DNA of 64,000 nucleotides, from positions 53,842 to 117,841 of the forward strand of contig JXTC01000215.1 of NCBI GenBank assembly GCA_002914845.1, in the 5' to 3' direction. Each line of letters begins with the position of its first letter. Within the stretch, counting starts at the first letter, position 1. The notes beneath the pieces are model-generated. The model was given only the letters and a program-made list of their open reading frames with translations, was not told where the DNA came from and ran no database searches. The translations under genes were made by a program, and so were the position numbers. This DNA is from Trema orientale (Eukaryota; Streptophyta; Magnoliopsida; Rosales; Cannabaceae). Below are positions 59,592-64,000 of the stretch, piece after piece.

Positions 59592-60960
59592 AATATGCAT
59601 AAATCAAATTGAAAAAATATCAAGACTTAATTTACATCTTAACAACTCGCACTAAAACTTAGCAAGCAATTATTTTGAACTGTACCTATTACATTTTATC
59701 ATAGTAACTAAGCATAGATCATAGAAATCTAATTATAAAAGTCATTAGAAGCATTTTGGTCCACGAAATGTCGAGTAATGTTGACACCATTAGAAGAATG
59801 TTCTTCTTTTACCCCTAACTCTAACACTATTAGAAAATGTTAGTGAACAATGACCACATAGTCATTTCAGTTTTTAAAGAGCTAAACACATGCCCTTACT
59901 AATTTTTATCTTTTTGTTGGTTATTTTCAAATAATTGGTTTTTATTGTTAAATAATAAAATAAATGGAAAGTGATAACATAACATTTTTTTACATAATTA
60001 TATATATATAAATATATAAACAGAAACAAAACAAAAAACAAAACAAAAATGTGTAATATAATATTTTTTTACTCAAGCTTGATAAATCTGCATTAGATGT
60101 ATTTTTTTTTTGTTATAGTCATAGTTTTATTTTAAATATGAATTATAGTTTTATTTTAAATATGAATTTACATCTAAGGAAAACAAGATACACTTTTTTT
60201 TTCTTTTCAGTTATATTTAACCATATTAAAAATATAATTTTACATCGTTTTGAATTTTTTTTTATATTTAATTATAAAAGCATAATAATTAGCCATTTTG
60301 TCCCTTATCTTTTATCCTTAGTATGAATTTGCCCCCCTCCTTTTTTACTTTGTATACAAGTGCCTAAAAATAGGAAAAATATTTCTCTTTTGTCCTCTAA
60401 TATCTACACCATTAGAAGACTGTTAATGGCAAGGATTAAATAATCATTTCACCTTCAAGAGAGTTTTTTTTGGTATGAAATTATGTAAATTTTTTAACAT
60501 GACTTCTAAAAATATTTTGTAAGTGTTGAAACTATTCTGCTATGCCTATTTAGATAATTGAAAGTGTTGAAACTATCTTATTAATATCTTATGCTAAAAG
60601 GGTATTTTTGTTGACAAGCTGTTTCATTGTCATAAGAAATGTTTCTTTCCTTTTATACTTCTCTATTTATATATAAAAATCTATACCATTGTCATCATAA
60701 TCATTCGTTCTTGTCCTAATATTTGTGTTAAGATATTTTTCTATAAATTAATTTTAAACTATTGATATCTTAAAATATTTTTTTATCCTTTTGTCGCTGA
60801 GCATTTTTGTTGAAGGACCAAAGCACACTACAATTGCTTCTTATTGGAGCTCCAAAACCCAGAGTAGATATAAGTGCATGTTAGTTTGTACAATCTTAAT
60901 AAAAACAATAAATGAATTTTTCACTAAGATCTCATGCAGGGCATTGGTGTTAGCAGTAGT
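59592..60960. other. AT-rich intergenic DNA, no gene
   Basis: AT-rich sequence with A/T runs. The word ACACCATTAGAAGA occurs near 59787 and 60408, and a duplicated ATAGTTTTATTTTAAATATGAAT lies at about 60121-60166. No element with definable ends and no coding sequence is visible. Confidence 0.4.
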
Positions 60961-61450
60961 TGTTAAGAAATTGTATTTCCTATTGTGGGCCACATATTTT
61001 ATCAATTGTATTGGGCCATATTATTCTTAAGCAGACCCAATAAGTGATTTAATTAGGGCTGGGTCAGGATATCCAACTGGGTATGGATACCAATGTGGAT
61101 ACCTGTTAGTCACCCAGTTAGGGTTTGATGGATACCCAACAGGGGACTATTTAAAGAACCTATTAGGGTTATGGTCCCTGTAGCTAAAAGAATACGTACG
61201 CTCAATTCTCTATAACCCACCATCAGTTACTGAGAATTCCATCTGAGTGACATTAGGCTTTTAGGCTACAGAAGATTAAACCCTCTAGCAATTACAGTCA
61301 ATTACCATCGCTTCCGCCTTCGGTTCATCGTCTAGATTACGGTATTGAATCATGGACTCAGGTATACTCAATGAATCCCTTCCTACCAGTTTTACATGAA
61401 TGTTCTAGGGTTTGTGTTTGGTTTTGCAATCCCATATATTCATGCTAACA
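60961..61450 (+). repeat. 5' LTR of the second copia copy
   Basis: It begins TGTTAAGAAATTG and ends CATGCTAACA, about 490 bp, and clearly matches both LTRs of the first copy but is more diverged from them than they are from each other. The base before it is the end of GTAGT, the candidate left target duplication. Confidence 0.9.
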
Positions 61451-62583
61451 AGTGGTATCATAGCGGGATTTCATGTTAAAATTGATTAAGTTTTCATGCA
61501 CGTCTGTAGTTTTCAAAATCTATGCCTATTTGGTTTTCTAGGGTTTAGATTATACATGCATGATTTGAAATTTTACATGAATTATTGAGTATTTGATGCT
61601 ATGAGGGTTAAAGTAATTGAGTTTTGGGTCATAAGGTACGTGATTAGAGGCTAATAATCACGGATTTGAGAATTTGGTTTTAGATTTTTCGGGTTTAAAA
61701 AAAAAAAAAAATGCTTCGGTGCAGGCCGTGGCGCCGCAGCGCAATATTTGTGGCACCGCAGTGCCACATCGGTGCAGGCCATGGCGCCGCAGTGCCACAA
61801 CCCGAGAGGTGGCACCGCAGCGCCACTTCACAGCACTGCAGCGCCACTTCAGGGCGCCGCAGCGCCGCTCCTTCAGTCACTTTAGATCGTTTTTTCTTGA
61901 TCTAATTTGAGATTTTGGGTCTCGTTTTGGATAGAATTAAGTCGGTTTTGACCTAATTCGAGGGGTTCCAATCCAAAACTAGACAAATTAAGTTCATTAC
62001 CTCAAATCCACTAAAATTAGACCTAAATTTAACCGTTGAAAACTCTTGTTTAGTTTTAAGAGTTGATAAATTTCATAAACTCAATTAATTTTGGTTCGTG
62101 CTTGTGAAAAACTTTATTTACTTGGGCATTTCGGATATTTTTCATTGTACCATTTGTCTTGTATATTAGATTAAACACGATAAAGCAACATGTTGCCAAA
62201 GTAACCTCTGTTGTGTAGTTTTGTTTAGTCTAACGTATAAAGATGTTGTGGGTTTGTTGTTAATGCGAATAACTATCGGCCCAAAGGAAGATGGTTATTT
62301 GGCACGACAACAAACACACCTGTGATAATGAGTATATGACAGTTGTTTGGTTTCCATGTGAGCAATAAATCGGCCCAAAAGAAGGTTTGTTGTTTGACAG
62401 GATTTACCGTCAGTATTTGATTATTACACCTAAGAGTACTACTTGCAAGTTAATACGTCGGCCCAAAGGAAGGCTTATTAATGTTGTGCTAGGTATCTTG
62501 TGATAGTAGCCCAACTTATGTGATATATGTCATATTTGCATATTTTGTGATTATATTGTATGCCTATATATGACATTTAAGTT

Positions 62584-64000
62584 GTGAGTATGTTTAATTT
62601 ATGGTATTATTTTGTTCTCTATACAGTTTCTACTGCTAATTTTTCTGCCAACTTGAGTACTATTCCTGTGCTTACGGGCACAAACTTTAAGTCCTGGAAA
62701 GAGAATGTCATGATCGTACTGGGTTGTATGGATCTTGACCTGGCACTTAGAAAGGACCAAACCCCTGCTCTTACGGAGGAAAGTTCCACTGAGGATAAAA
62801 AGAACTTTGAGCTTTGGGAAAAGTCCAATCGTATGAGTGTCATGATCATGAAACGCTCTATTCCAAAAGTCATGCGGGGCTCTTTACCAAACGAGAAAAA
62901 TACTAAGGATTTCCTTGCAGCTCTTGAGAAATTATATCTCAAGAATGAAAAGGGTGAGATAATTAGTACCTTGGAAAAACTCATCTCAATAAGGTACAGT
63001 GGCAAAGGAAATATAAGGGAGCACATCATGCAGATGTCTCATTTGGCTGGCAAGCTTAAGGAATTTAAGTTAGAAATTAATGAGGATTTGCTTGGAGCCT
63101 TGGTTTTGCTTTCTCTTCCTAATCAGTACGGGAACCTACAGACCATATACAACGCCCAAAGGACAAATAGAATATTTTAATGAATTAATAGCCATTTGTG
63201 TTCAGGAGGAAGAGAAAATCAAAGTCGAAAGGCCTGAAAGTGCTAACTTGATCACTACCTCTAAGGCAAAGAAGAGAAAAATAGATAAAGTTAAAGAAGC
63301 TGCAGGGGTTCCACCTGTTAAGGTACAAAAAAAGCAAGATGAGGAAGGTTACTTCTTTTGTGGAAAAAGTGGACACCTAAAGAAGGAATGCGTTAAGAAT
63401 AAAGCTTGGCGTGTTAAGAAAGATAAGCTTCTCATTTATGTTTGTTCTGAAGTTAATTTAACTTCTGTACCTAAGGACACTTGGTGGGTAGATTCGGGTG
63501 CTACTACTCACGTTAGTGTTTCCATGCAGGGTTGCCTGTGGAGCCGAAAGCCAAGTGATGATGAAAGACTCATCTATGTGGGCGACGGCCAAACAGCTTC
63601 AGTGGAGGCCATTGGGCACTTTAGATTGTCTTTAAATTCTAGAAAATATTTGGATTTGTATGAGACTTTTATGGTACCGTCTTTAAGACGGAATTTGGTT
63701 TCAGTTTCTGTATTGGACAAATTCGGTTATTCTTGTTCTTTTGGAAATAATTCATTTAGTCTTATGCTTAATTCAAATGTTATTGGTTCCGGTATTCTTA
63801 TTGACAATCTTTATATGGTAAATACCTAAACCTCTGTTAATGAAACTTTGCATGTAAATTCAAGAGGTACAAAACGAAAATTAACTAATGAGGACTCATC
63901 GATGTTGTGACACAGACGCTTATGACACATTTCTAAACAAAGAATTGAACGTCTTGTGTCTGATGGGATCCTTGGTCCCCTTGATTTGGCAGATTTTACC
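62584..64000 (+). pseudogene. Gag and start of pol of the second copia copy (fossil)
   Basis: A gag closely similar to that of the first copy begins at 62584, with the CCHC zinc knuckle near 63355-63400, then protease (DSGAT near 63500) and the pre-integrase region to the window edge. It is interrupted in a few places and truncated by the window. Confidence 0.88.

Larger units (their letters stand above)
60961..64000 (+). mobile_element. Second copy of the copia element, cut by the window edge (fossil)
   Basis: This is the 5' portion of the same Ty1/copia family as the element at 31550. It has a 5' LTR (60961-61450), a primer-binding site, the same GC-rich leader repeats (about 61730-61880), the same three TCGGCCCAAA motifs (about 62275-62470), gag and the start of pol. 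The rest, including the 3' LTR, lies beyond the window. It has a few breaks in the visible part. It is in the same orientation as the first copy. Confidence 0.93.

Overview
The window is nuclear DNA from a flowering plant, almost certainly a eudicot. It is AT-rich, its genes have introns, the host proteins match plant-specific families closely, and most of the sequence is plant transposons (Ty1/copia, Ty3/gypsy-type LTR, hAT, CACTA, Helitron, MITE, tRNA-derived SINE). I cannot name the species. There are no bacterial-style operons, CRISPR arrays, rRNA genes or tRNA genes.

Three host genes are supported, all on the minus strand. (1) The 5' part of DPMS3, the small membrane subunit of dolichol-phosphate mannose synthase, lies at 595-907 with a possible leader exon near 4.1-4.25 kb; its last exon is off the left edge. 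(2) A complete RHC1A-type RING-H2 E3 ubiquitin ligase is at 20398-21342, with a leader intron. (3) A complete six-exon FAD-dependent monooxygenase of the plant MO1/CTF2 group runs from 41326 to 30060 and predicts 399 residues. It has a foldback MITE in intron 3 and a whole-length copia retrotransposon in intron 5, yet all of its splice junctions stay in phase.

The rest is layered mobile DNA. From 4393 to 4943 there is a foldback MITE. One base further on begins a decayed Helitron of about 12.4 kb (4945-17380). It encodes a HUH Rep/PIF1-type helicase and an RPA-like single-strand-binding protein, both on the minus strand. A SINE with clear target duplications follows at 17756. From 25.4 to 28.2 kb there is a probable solo LTR with a hAT MITE inside it. 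From about 50.6 to 59.6 kb a decayed autonomous CACTA element (TNP2 remnant and second transposon protein) has been split by a 5.27 kb hAT element with perfect 8-bp target duplications. The same CACTA element was also hit by a 758-bp hAT MITE, which carries its own nested insertion. The right edge holds the 5' part of a second copy of the copia family found inside the monooxygenase gene.

I found no convincing undescribed system. The most informative items are the Helitron with its paired RPA gene, the monooxygenase gene that tolerates a 6.7 kb intronic retroelement, and the datable nest of CACTA, hAT and smaller insertions.
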